This document shows positions 33,334 through 44,983 of a DNA stretch of 64,000 nucleotides, piece by piece. Below the pieces are notes generated by a model. That model was not told the origin of the DNA. It saw only the letters and a program-made list of their open reading frames with translations, and did no database searches. Each line of letters opens with the position of its first letter. Within the stretch, counting starts at the first letter, position 1. Source of the DNA: Pseudomonas sp. 8AS (GTDB taxonomy: Bacteria; Pseudomonadota; Gammaproteobacteria; Pseudomonadales; Pseudomonadaceae); assembly GCF_902506505.1 (NCBI RefSeq), contig NZ_LR733406.1, positions 1,289,200 through 1,353,199 of the forward strand. The letters are read 5' to 3'. A program made the position numbers and the translations under genes.

Positions 33334-36072
33334 GTGTCCGATTTGTCCCGTTCGCCTAGCCTCGCCAGCTTCCCCCTCAGCTCGGGGGATGGGCGTTTCT
33401 TCCGTCCGCCACTGCCTGCCGGCCATGTGCTGCGCCCGCGCTTGTGCGAGCGGCTGGCCGAGGGCATGCACGGGCGTCTGCTGCTGGTCTGCGCGCCGGC
33501 CGGGTTTGGCAAGAGCTCCCTGGCCATCGAATTCTGCGAGCGCCTGCCCGCACACTGGCAGAGCCTGTGGCTGGGCCTGAGCCGCCGCGATAGCGACCCC
33601 GGACGTTTCCTCGAGCGCCTGCTGGATGGCTTGCGCCAGTCGTTCCCGGGGCTCGGCGAGGAAGCGCTCGGCCTGCTGAAGATGCGCCAGCGCCACCAGC
33701 CATTCGCTTTCGAGGAGCTGCTCGACAGCCTGCTCGACGAGCTGGGCCAGCGCCTGGATCCGGCCGTGCCGCTGCTGCTGGTGCTGGACGACTACCACCT
33801 GGCCCAGGGGCCGGTGCTGGATCGCTGCCTGCAGTTCTTCCTCAATCATCTGCCGGCGGGCATCTTGCTTCTGGTCACCAGCCGCCAGCGTCCGGACTGG
33901 CACCTGGCGCGTCTGCGCCTGTCACGGCAGCTGCTCGAACTGCAGGAGCAGGACCTACGCCTGACCGCCGAGGAAACCCAGGAGCTGCTCAGTAGCCAGG
34001 GCTCCAACCTGACCGGCGAGGCGTTGCACAACCTGCTGCAGCGTAGCGAGGGCTGGGTGGCCGGCCTGCGCCTGTGGCTGCTGGCCAGCGACGAAGGGGG
34101 ACACGAGGAGCTCGCGCAGGACCTGCACGGTGCCCAGGGGCTGATTCGCGACTACCTGCTGGAAGAGGTGATCGAACGTCAGCCGGCCGAGGTGCAGGGC
34201 TTCCTGTACGACACCGCCTGCCTGGAGCGCTTCTGCGCCGAACTCTGCGATGCACTGCGCGACAGCCATGACAGCGCCGCGATCCTGCAGCACCTGCAGG
34301 CCAACCAGGTGTTTCTGGTGCCGCTGGATGAACAGGGGCGCTGGTTCCGCTATCACCACCTGTTTTCCGATCTGCTGCGCTCCAGCCCGGCGCCGGGCAT
34401 GTCCATGCCGCAATCCAGCCTGCACCTGCGGGCCTGCCGCTGGTTCAGCGCCCAGGGCCTGCTCGACGAGGCGGTGGAGCAGGCCCTGCGTGCCGGCCAG
34501 CCGGATGTGGCGGCGAGCCTGGTGCAGAACCTGTCCGAGGAACACCTGCTGGCCGAACAGAATGTCGCCATGCTGTTGCGCTGGAAGATGGACCTGCCCG
34601 ACAGCCTGCTGAGCAGCACGCCGCGCCTGATCGTGCTGTACAGCTGGGTGCTGGCCCTGGCCTGCCAGCTGGATGCGGCGCAGGATCTGGCCAGCCAGTT
34701 GGGGCGCTTCCTGCCGGCGCCGACGGCCCAGGAGCAGCAGTCGCTACTGGCCCAGTGGCTGGCCGTCAGCGGGGTGATCGCCCGCGGCCGCGGCGACAGC
34801 CAGCGGGCCGAGGAGTACTGCACGGCGGCCCTGGCGACCTTGCCGGCCACGCGCTTCGGTCCGCGCCTGTTGTGTCTGTCGACCCTGGCCAACCTGGCCG
34901 TGGTCAAGGGCGACCTGTGGCGCGCGCGCGGGCTCAACCGCGAGGCCCTGGAGCTGGCGCAGCGCCTGGGCAATCCATTGTTCGAGGGTTTCTGCCACTA
35001 CGAGCGGGCGCGGGTGCTTTTGGCGCGTGGGGAAGCGACCCGGGCCCTGGAGGAGGTACGCCATGGCCTGGAGCGCCTGCATGAATTGCCGGCACAGCGC
35101 CTGTATGCCGTGCGTGCCCGCCTGACCCTGTATCAAGGCCTGCTGCTGACCTTATTGCTGCAGCCGGAGGAGGCCAGGCGCTACCTGCAGCTCGGGATTG
35201 CCGAAGCGCGTGCGTGTCGCGACATCAGCCTGCTGATCGGCTATTGCGTACTGGCCAGCCAGGAAGGGCGCGCAGGCCGCTTTACCGAGGCCTTCGCCCA
35301 GCTGGCCGAGGCCGAGCGCCTGATGCACATCTGGGATGTGCCGCCGGTGTATTACCTGGCAATGATCACCCTGGCCAAGTGCGAACTGTGGCTGACCCAG
35401 GGCCAGGTCGAGCTGGCCAGCGCCTGGCTGCTGCGCCTGGCCGACACCTACAGTGGCGAGCATGCGGCGGCGGCGCCGGAGTTCCACCCCCAGATGCCCC
35501 TGCATATCGAGATTCACCGGGCCTCGCTGGAACGTCGTCAGGGTCTGGTGGACGACGCCGAGCGGCGCTTGCGCGCGCTGATCGTGCGGGCCCAGAGCTG
35601 TGGTGGGCAGCTGATCGGCGGTTTCGCCCAGGTCCAGTTGACCCTGCTGCTGCATTCGGCCGGGCGTGAGCGCGAGGCTCAGCAGCAGTTGCTTGGCAGC
35701 CTGGAGGCCGCGGCCGGCGGCTGCGTGCTGCCGTTCCACGAGCTGTTGTCGCATCAGCCGGAGTGGCTGCAGGAGCAGTTGCAGGCGATGCCCGCCAGCG
35801 CCTTGACCGAGGCCCTGCAGTTGCACTTGCCGCAAGCCGCAGAGGTTGCCGAGGACTTCGCCGCCCTGGGCGTGGCGGAGACCCTGAGCAGCCGCGAGCT
35901 GGCGGTGCTGCGCCTGATCGCCCTGGGCTGCTCGAACCAGCAGATCAGCGAGCGCCTGTTCATTTCCCTGCACACGGTCAAGACCCACGCCAGGCACATC
36001 AACAGCAAGCTGGGCGTGGAGCGCCGCACCCAGGCCGTGGCGCGGGCGAAAAGCCTGGGGCTGCTGCGCTAG
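33334..36072 (+). CDS. MalT-type LuxR family transcriptional regulator (LAL)
   Basis: A 912-residue STAND ATPase activator. A Walker A motif APAGFGKSS (about residues 54-62) and Walker B LLLVLDDYH start a nucleotide-binding domain, followed by a winged helix and a long TPR-like sensor region, and a C-terminal LuxR HTH (851-912, LSSRELAVLRLIALGCSNQQ). GTG at 33334 is the chosen start; another GTG at 33262 is in frame but adds unlikely sequence, and neither has a good binding site. Such regulators bind ATP and an inducer to oligomerise on direct-repeat boxes. Its position next to DUF1302-DUF1329 suggests it activates them. An AraC remnant follows its stop in frame. Confidence 0.9.
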   Translation: MSDLSRSPSLASFPLSSGDGRFFRPPLPAGHVLRPRLCERLAEGMHGRLLLVCAPAGFGKSSLAIEFCERLPAHWQSLWLGLSRRDSDPGRFLERLLDGLRQSFPGLGEEALGLLKMRQRHQPFAFEELLDSLLDELGQRLDPAVPLLLVLDDYHLAQGPVLDRCLQFFLNHLPAGILLLVTSRQRPDWHLARLRLSRQLLELQEQDLRLTAEETQELLSSQGSNLTGEALHNLLQRSEGWVAGLRLWLLASDEGGHEELAQDLHGAQGLIRDYLLEEVIERQPAEVQGFLYDTACLERFCAELCDALRDSHDSAAILQHLQANQVFLVPLDEQGRWFRYHHLFSDLLRSSPAPGMSMPQSSLHLRACRWFSAQGLLDEAVEQALRAGQPDVAASLVQNLSEEHLLAEQNVAMLLRWKMDLPDSLLSSTPRLIVLYSWVLALACQLDAAQDLASQLGRFLPAPTAQEQQSLLAQWLAVSGVIARGRGDSQRAEEYCTAALATLPATRFGPRLLCLSTLANLAVVKGDLWRARGLNREALELAQRLGNPLFEGFCHYERARVLLARGEATRALEEVRHGLERLHELPAQRLYAVRARLTLYQGLLLTLLLQPEEARRYLQLGIAEARACRDISLLIGYCVLASQEGRAGRFTEAFAQLAEAERLMHIWDVPPVYYLAMITLAKCELWLTQGQVELASAWLLRLADTYSGEHAAAAPEFHPQMPLHIEIHRASLERRQGLVDDAERRLRALIVRAQSCGGQLIGGFAQVQLTLLLHSAGREREAQQQLLGSLEAAAGGCVLPFHELLSHQPEWLQEQLQAMPASALTEALQLHLPQAAEVAEDFAALGVAETLSSRELAVLRLIALGCSNQQISERLFISLHTVKTHARHINSKLGVERRTQAVARAKSLGLLR

Positions 36073-36177
36073 AGCGCCTCGGTCGGCTACGGCGACCCCG
36101 CCAAGTTTCGCCGGGCCTTTCGCAAATGGACGGGGCGGCAGCCGAGCGATTATCGTGCCGGCCCCGTTCACCGATGA
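36073..36177 (+). pseudogene. Remnant of an AraC-family regulator (C-terminal HTH)
   Basis: Directly after the regulator's TAG stop, in the same frame, codons 36073-36174 read SASVGYGDPAKFRRAF, then RKWTGRQPSDYRA and a TGA. This is the second helix-turn-helix and C-terminal signature of AraC/XylS proteins (GYxDPSxFxRAFRxWTGxxPxxYR). No start codon or first half remains. It looks like the scar of a deletion that removed most of an AraC-type gene. The fragment overlaps the upstream region of the MBL gene, whose start is at 36188. Confidence 0.85.
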
Positions 36178-36187
36178 GGACTGCCAG

Positions 36188-36835
36188 ATGACCACCAGCC
36201 CAGCGCCCAGCCTGATCCGCGAAACCTTCCCGGTCGGGCCTTTGCAGTGCAACTGCACCCTGATCGGCGATCCCGTCAGCAAGAAGGCCATAGTGGTCGA
36301 CCCGGGCGGCGAGCCCGAGCTGATCCTGGCGCGGCTGCAGGCCCACGGTCTGCAACTGGTCAGCATCATTCACACCCACGCCCACCTGGATCACTTCCTC
36401 GCTTCCGGGCAATTGAAGGAGCTGACTGGCGCGACCCTGCACCTGCACCAGGAAGACCAGTTCCTCTGGGACAGCCTGGAGATGCAGTGCCGCATGTTCG
36501 GCGTGCCCTACCGGCCGGTGCCGGCGCCGGATCAGTGGCTGGCCGACGACGAAGAGCTGGCCTGCGGTTGTGGCGTGGCCCTGCACACCCCAGGGCACAC
36601 CCCGGGCTCGATGAGTTTCTGGTTTCCCCAGGACAAGCTGCTGATCGCCGGTGACACCCTGTTCCGCCGCGGCATCGGCCGCACCGACCTGTGGGGCGGC
36701 GATTACGCCACCATCGAGCGCTCGATCAGGCAGCGCCTGTACTGCCTGGACGAAGAGGCCACCGTGATCACCGGACACGGGCCGCAAACGCGCCTCGGCG
36801 ATGAGATGCGGGAAAATCCCTTTATCCGCGCCTGA
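36188..36835 (+). CDS. MBL-fold metallo-hydrolase (glyoxalase II-like)
   Basis: A 215-residue metallo-beta-lactamase-fold hydrolase. The ATG at 36188 follows GAGGA; a further upstream start at 36155 overlaps the AraC remnant. Metal ligands are clear: HTHAHLDHF, then HTPGHTPGSMSF, AGDTLFRRGIGRTDL and TGHGPQTRLG. The family includes glyoxalase II-like thioesterases (GloB/GloC type). Substrate is not decidable. A 2- to 3-metal site is intact. Confidence 0.88.
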   Translation: MTTSPAPSLIRETFPVGPLQCNCTLIGDPVSKKAIVVDPGGEPELILARLQAHGLQLVSIIHTHAHLDHFLASGQLKELTGATLHLHQEDQFLWDSLEMQCRMFGVPYRPVPAPDQWLADDEELACGCGVALHTPGHTPGSMSFWFPQDKLLIAGDTLFRRGIGRTDLWGGDYATIERSIRQRLYCLDEEATVITGHGPQTRLGDEMRENPFIRA

Positions 36836-36920
36836 GTGCGGGAATCTTTCGCCCCGTACGCTGTTCTAAACTTCGCCAACCAGAAGACTGGCAACGCAAA
36901 TTGCCTCAGGAGCTGTAACC

Positions 36921-37604
36921 ATGTTCACCCCTTCACGTCTGATCCTCACTGCTACCCTGGTCGCCTTGGTGAGCGGCTGTGCCTCGAATCCCTACGACAG
37001 CCAGACCTCCGGCAGCAGCTCCGACGGCATGAGCAAGACCGCCAAGTACGGCGGCCTCGGTGCCCTGGCCGGTGCGGTCGCCGGTGCGGCGATCAACCAT
37101 GACGACCGCGGCAAGGGCGCGCTGATCGGTGCTGCGGTAGCCGGCGCCGCCGGTGCCGGCTACGGCTACTACGTGGACAAGCAGGAAGCCGAGCTGCGCC
37201 GCAGCATGGAGGGCACCGGCGTACAGGTCGAGCGCCAGGGCGACAACATCCAGCTGATCATGCCCGGCAACATCACCTTTGCCACCGATTCGGCGGATAT
37301 CGCCAGCAACTTCTATACCCCGCTGAACAACCTGGCGACTTCGTTCCGCCAGTACGAGCAGAACAGCATCGAGATCGTCGGCCACACCGACAGCACCGGC
37401 AGCCATGCCTACAACATGAACCTGTCCCAGCGCCGCGCGCAGAGCGTGGCCAACTACCTGCTGGCACAGGGCGTCAATGCCACCCGGGTGACGACCCGTG
37501 GTGCCGGCCCGGATCAGCCCGTCGCCAGCAATGCCAGCGAGGCGGGGCGCTCGCAGAATCGCCGGGTGGAAATCAACCTGCGGCCGCTGCCCGGCCAGCA
37601 GTAA
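36921..37604 (+). CDS. OmpA-family lipoprotein
   Basis: Predicted outer-membrane lipoprotein of 227 residues that binds peptidoglycan. CAGGAG lies upstream of the ATG. The lipobox is LVSGC (Cys at 17). A glycine-zipper region follows (YGGLGALAGAVAGAAINHDD, GALIGAAVAGAAGAGYGYYVD), then an OmpA domain (ITFATDSADI, IEIVGHTDSTGSHAYNMNLS, LSQRRAQSVANYL, SQNRRVEINLRP) with the peptidoglycan-binding Asp and Arg. It resembles YiaD/PA0833-type proteins. A terminator-like hairpin follows. Confidence 0.92.
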   Translation: MFTPSRLILTATLVALVSGCASNPYDSQTSGSSSDGMSKTAKYGGLGALAGAVAGAAINHDDRGKGALIGAAVAGAAGAGYGYYVDKQEAELRRSMEGTGVQVERQGDNIQLIMPGNITFATDSADIASNFYTPLNNLATSFRQYEQNSIEIVGHTDSTGSHAYNMNLSQRRAQSVANYLLAQGVNATRVTTRGAGPDQPVASNASEAGRSQNRRVEINLRPLPGQQ

Positions 37605-37616
37605 TCCCGGTTCAGA

Positions 37617-37643
37617 CACAAGGCCCCGTTCAGGGGCCTTGTG
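37617..37643 (+). terminator. Terminator-like hairpin after the OmpA lipoprotein
   Basis: An 11-bp stem CACAAGGCCCC/GGGGCCTTGTG with a 5-base loop follows the stop by 12 bases. The tail CATTTCGG has only a short T run. Confidence 0.7.
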
Positions 37644-37782
37644 CATTTCGGCTGCCGTCCGTCGAGAGAGCCGTACGCCCTGAAATCCTGACTAAACTGC
37701 TCAACATATGCCTTGCGTGTGCAGTTTGCAGCGGCCCGGCTCGCCCTCCTGAGCCCGTGCCGATAACGGATCAGGAGCGCTC

Positions 37783-41541
<3,759 letters not shown>

Positions 41542-41628
41542 GCCCATTGGTAGCGTCGAGGCCAGTGGCCGCCAGGGCCGCGGGACAATCATCCGGAGTG
41601 GCGCCGGCTGACGCCAGAGGAGGGCAGC

Positions 41629-43764
41629 ATGGCCCAGATGCAGGTTGATACGCCGGTGGAGCAGCAGGTGCTGCTGGTGGTCGACGATCGCGAGGAAAAC
41701 CTGGTGGCGATGGAGGCCCTGCTCGGCGACGGCGAATGGGATGTGCGCACGGTCAACTCCGGCGAGGCGGCCCTGCAGTGCATGATCAGCGAGGCCGTCG
41801 GCCTGGTCCTGCTCGATGTGCAGATGCCGAAGATGGACGGCTTCGAGGTCGCCCGCCTGATGCGCGGCAGCCCGCACACCCGGCACACGCCGATCATCTT
41901 TCTCTCGGCCATCGCCCACACCGAGGACTCGGTGCTGCATGGCTACGCCATCGGCGCGGTGGACTTCATCCTCAAACCCTTCGACCCTAAGGTGCTCAAG
42001 CACAAGATCAGCGCGCTGCTGGAGCATGAGCGCCATCGCCACGAGCTGCTCATGCTCAGCCAGCAGCTGGACAGCGCACGGGCCTTCAATGCCTCGGTGC
42101 TGGAGAACGCCTCGGAGGGCATCCTGGTGCTGGATCGGGACGGCCTGATCAGCTTCGCCAACCCGGCCATGGCGCGCATGCTGCACGGCGAGGTGGACGA
42201 TCTGCAGGGCACCCAGCTGTTGTCCTACCTGAAGACGCCGAGCATGCCGAACGACTGGCAGGCGTCCGAGTTCTACCGGCAATGGCGCGCCGGGCAGACC
42301 TACCGCCTGCACGATGCGGTACTCAACACCTTCAGCGGCGGCTTCCTGCCGGTGGCGCTGTCCTGCTCGCCACTGCCGCAGTACCAGAACGCCATGGTCC
42401 TGATCGCCCTGGACATGTCGGTGGTCAGCGACCTGCACGCCCAGCTCGAATCCCAGGCGATCACCGATGCCCTGACCGGCTTGTACAACCGCCGCGGCTT
42501 CAACCAGGCGCTGGAGGCGGCGCTGTCACGCATCGATCGCAGCGGCAAGCGCATGGCCGTGCTGTATCTCGACCTGGATGGCTTCAAGCGGGTCAACGAC
42601 TCCCTCGGTCATGCCGCCGGCGACCAGATCCTGCGCCGCGTGGCCGAACAGCTGAAGACCTGTCTGCGCCCCTACGACATCCTCGCGCGCATGGGCGGCG
42701 ACGAGTTCACCGCGCTGCTCGACTCGCTGGATCATCCGGAGGATGCGGCGCGGGTGGCGGAGAAGCTGATCGAGCTGGTGTCCGTGCGGCACACCATCGA
42801 CGGCCTGGAGTTCACCCTCGGCGCCAGCATCGGCATCGCCTGTTTCCCCGAATGCGGGCAGAGCGTGGATGGCCTGCTGCGCGCCGCCGACATGGCCATG
42901 TACGAGGCCAAGCGCGCCGGCCGCCAGCAGTACCGCTTCTTCTCCCCGGAAATGAACGGCCGCGCGCGTTCGCGGCTGATGCTCGAGGAAAGCCTGCGCA
43001 CGGCCATCGAGCAGGACGATTTCGTCCTGGTCTACCAGCCGCAAATCGACCTGGCCAGCGGCCGCCTGCGCGGCTTCGAGGCCTTGCTGCGCTGGCAGCA
43101 CCGGGTGGCGGGCACCATCTCGCCCGGGGTGTTCATCCCCTTGCTGGAGGAAACCCGGCTGATCAATCGCCTGGGCGACTGGATCTTCCAGAGCGGCATC
43201 CGGCAGTGCCGGGCCTGGCGCGAGGCGTTCGGCGAGGAGCTGCTGCTCAGCCTCAACGTCAGCCCGGTGCAGTTCAGTATGCCGCAGCTGGTCGGCGAGC
43301 TGCGCCGGGTGCTGGAGGTGCATCAGCTCAAAGCGTCGCAGCTGGAGGTGGAAGTCACCGAGAGCGCGCTGATGCAGGACCTCGACACCACCCGCGAGCA
43401 GCTGCGGCAACTGCGCGAACTGGGGGTGCGCATCGCCATCGACGACTTCGGTACCGGCTATTCGTCGCTGGCCTACCTGCGTCATTTCGAGCTGGATACG
43501 CTGAAGATCGACCGCCTGTTCATCGCCAACATGCTGGATTCACCCAAGGATGCGGCGATCGTCAGCACCATCATCGACCTGGGCCATCACCTGGGCCTGG
43601 AGGTGATCGCCGAGGGGGTGGAAACCATCGCCCAGCGCGACTGGCTGATCGCCCATCGCTGCACCACCATGCAGGGCTTCCTGGTGGCGCCGGGGCTGGC
43701 GGTGGACAAGGCCGGGGCCTTCCCGCCCCGGCTCGACTGGGATACCTGGGCGCCCGAGGCCTGA
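41629..43764 (+). CDS. REC-PAS-GGDEF-EAL cyclic-di-GMP enzyme
   Basis: Response regulator of 711 residues. The receiver (LVVDDREENLVAME) has phospho-Asp at about 63 in LVLLDVQMPKMDG. A PAS region follows, then GGDEF (MGGDEF at about 356-360) with an intact inhibitory I-site RPYD five residues before it, and EAL (FEALLRW at about 484) with EVTESALMQD, DDFGTGYSSLAYL and EGVE. Both catalytic domains look competent, so output could be synthesis or hydrolysis of c-di-GMP. It follows the hybrid kinase by 87 bases, suggesting a two-component pair. Confidence 0.95.
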   Translation: MAQMQVDTPVEQQVLLVVDDREENLVAMEALLGDGEWDVRTVNSGEAALQCMISEAVGLVLLDVQMPKMDGFEVARLMRGSPHTRHTPIIFLSAIAHTEDSVLHGYAIGAVDFILKPFDPKVLKHKISALLEHERHRHELLMLSQQLDSARAFNASVLENASEGILVLDRDGLISFANPAMARMLHGEVDDLQGTQLLSYLKTPSMPNDWQASEFYRQWRAGQTYRLHDAVLNTFSGGFLPVALSCSPLPQYQNAMVLIALDMSVVSDLHAQLESQAITDALTGLYNRRGFNQALEAALSRIDRSGKRMAVLYLDLDGFKRVNDSLGHAAGDQILRRVAEQLKTCLRPYDILARMGGDEFTALLDSLDHPEDAARVAEKLIELVSVRHTIDGLEFTLGASIGIACFPECGQSVDGLLRAADMAMYEAKRAGRQQYRFFSPEMNGRARSRLMLEESLRTAIEQDDFVLVYQPQIDLASGRLRGFEALLRWQHRVAGTISPGVFIPLLEETRLINRLGDWIFQSGIRQCRAWREAFGEELLLSLNVSPVQFSMPQLVGELRRVLEVHQLKASQLEVEVTESALMQDLDTTREQLRQLRELGVRIAIDDFGTGYSSLAYLRHFELDTLKIDRLFIANMLDSPKDAAIVSTIIDLGHHLGLEVIAEGVETIAQRDWLIAHRCTTMQGFLVAPGLAVDKAGAFPPRLDWDTWAPEA

Positions 43765-43821
43765 GCGGCCGCTGGCTGAACAGCCCGCGGCGTTGCCGCG
43801 CCCGGGCTAGACCCGTCCCGG

Positions 43822-44733
43822 CTAGCGGCGGCGGCCGAGAAACTCCTGGTGCAGGCGCTGCAGTTCGGCATCCTTGGCCTGCCACAGCTGGTTGACCCAC
43901 TGCTGGAAGGCCAGGCGGTAGCCTTCGTCCTGGTCGTAGTTCTGGCCGATGAACTCCTGCGGAATCTCCAGCTCCGCGAAGCGCACCACCACCTCGTCGA
44001 GGCGCCCGCAGAGCAGGTCCCAGAAGCCGGGGCTGCCGGCGGGGTAGTGGATGGTCACGTTGATGATCGAGTGCAGCTGCTCGCCCATGGCATCCAGGAC
44101 GAAGGCGATGCCGCCGGCCTTGGGCTTGAGCAGGTGCTGGAACGGCGAGTCTTGCTGGTCGTGCTTGGCCTGGGTGAAGCGGGTGCCTTCGAGGAAGTTG
44201 AATACCGACACCGGGTTGGTCTTGTAGCGTTCGCAGGCCTTGCGCGTGGTGGCCAGGTCCTGGCCGAGCTTTTCCGGGTGCTTGGCCAGGTAGGCCTTGG
44301 AGTAACGCTTCATGAAGGGGAACTCCAGCGCCCACCAGCACAGGCCGATCACCGGCACCCAGATCAGCTCCTGCTTGAGGAAGAACTTCAGCAGCGGCAT
44401 GCGCCGGTTGAGCTGGTACTGCAGCACCAGGATGTCGACCCAGCTCTGGTGGTTGCTGGTTACCAGATAGGAGTGGCGGGTGTCGAAACCCTGCTCGCCG
44501 GCGACATCCCAGCGGGTGCGGCACACCAGGTTCATCCAGAACTTGTTCACCCCGATCCAGAACTCGGCGATGCCATGCATGACGAAGCGCAGGCCGCGCT
44601 GGATCGCCGGCACCGGCACGAGCAGCTTGAGCAGGGCCACGGCGAACAGCGGCCAGCAGCAGATCAGGGTATTGAGGGCCAGTAGCAGGCCGGCAATGAC
44701 GCCACGCAAGGGCGCCGGCAGGAAATGCAGCAT
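43822..44733 (-). CDS. PlsC-type acyltransferase (YihG-like)
   Basis: Inner-membrane lysophospholipid acyltransferase of 303 residues. The start at 44733 (MLHFLPAPLRGVIAGLLLA) has AGGAGG upstream, better than an ATG 10 codons earlier. The acyl acceptor/donor motif is SNHQSWVDIL (NHxxxxD) and the second block is VFNFLEGTRFT. An N-terminal hydrophobic region anchors it. The best match in my memory is the YihG family, which tunes acyl chains of membrane phospholipids. Its neighbour pta-ackA is a common partner in Pseudomonas. Confidence 0.9.
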   Translation of the reverse strand: MLHFLPAPLRGVIAGLLLALNTLICCWPLFAVALLKLLVPVPAIQRGLRFVMHGIAEFWIGVNKFWMNLVCRTRWDVAGEQGFDTRHSYLVTSNHQSWVDILVLQYQLNRRMPLLKFFLKQELIWVPVIGLCWWALEFPFMKRYSKAYLAKHPEKLGQDLATTRKACERYKTNPVSVFNFLEGTRFTQAKHDQQDSPFQHLLKPKAGGIAFVLDAMGEQLHSIINVTIHYPAGSPGFWDLLCGRLDEVVVRFAELEIPQEFIGQNYDQDEGYRLAFQQWVNQLWQAKDAELQRLHQEFLGRRR

Positions 44734-44862
44734 GGGGGCAAAAGCCTCCTGGCAGGGGGACATTCTGGGGTCCCGGATCGGTCGAGGTACCTGTGGCAGT
44801 TCCCTTGCACGAGGCGGTCGGCTGCCAAGGTTAACGCTTGTACACTGACCGGCAAGCGCTGC

Positions 44863-44886
44863 GGCTGACTTGTTGGTCAGTCAGCC
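44863..44886. promoter_or_regulatory. Inverted repeat in the acyltransferase upstream region
   Basis: GGCTGACT pairs with AGTCAGCC across 8 bases, 130 bases upstream of the acyltransferase start. It may be an operator or a stem; nothing else in the 250-base gap except the pta hairpin stands out. Confidence 0.3.
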
Positions 44887-44944
44887 TGGCGCATTTCGCC
44901 GCTTTCAGGCGTGGCGAATTCTAGCGCAAGCGCGCCCGCCCAGG

Positions 44945-44975
44945 CCCGCACCGCGGCGTGTCGCCGGGGTGCGGG
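44945..44975 (-). terminator. Long hairpin downstream of pta
   Basis: CCCGCACC and GGTGCGGG flank an inner CGGCG/CGCCG stem around three bases, 9 bases beyond the pta stop on the minus strand. There is no T run in the following bases, so it may act as an RNA-stability element or a weak terminator. Confidence 0.55.
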
Positions 44976-44983
44976 TGGCGGCG

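Noticed and set aside
36155..36187. Upstream start for the MBL hydrolase at 36155
   Set aside because: It would begin inside the AraC remnant and add 11 codons before the well-placed ATG at 36188 that has its own GAGGA.
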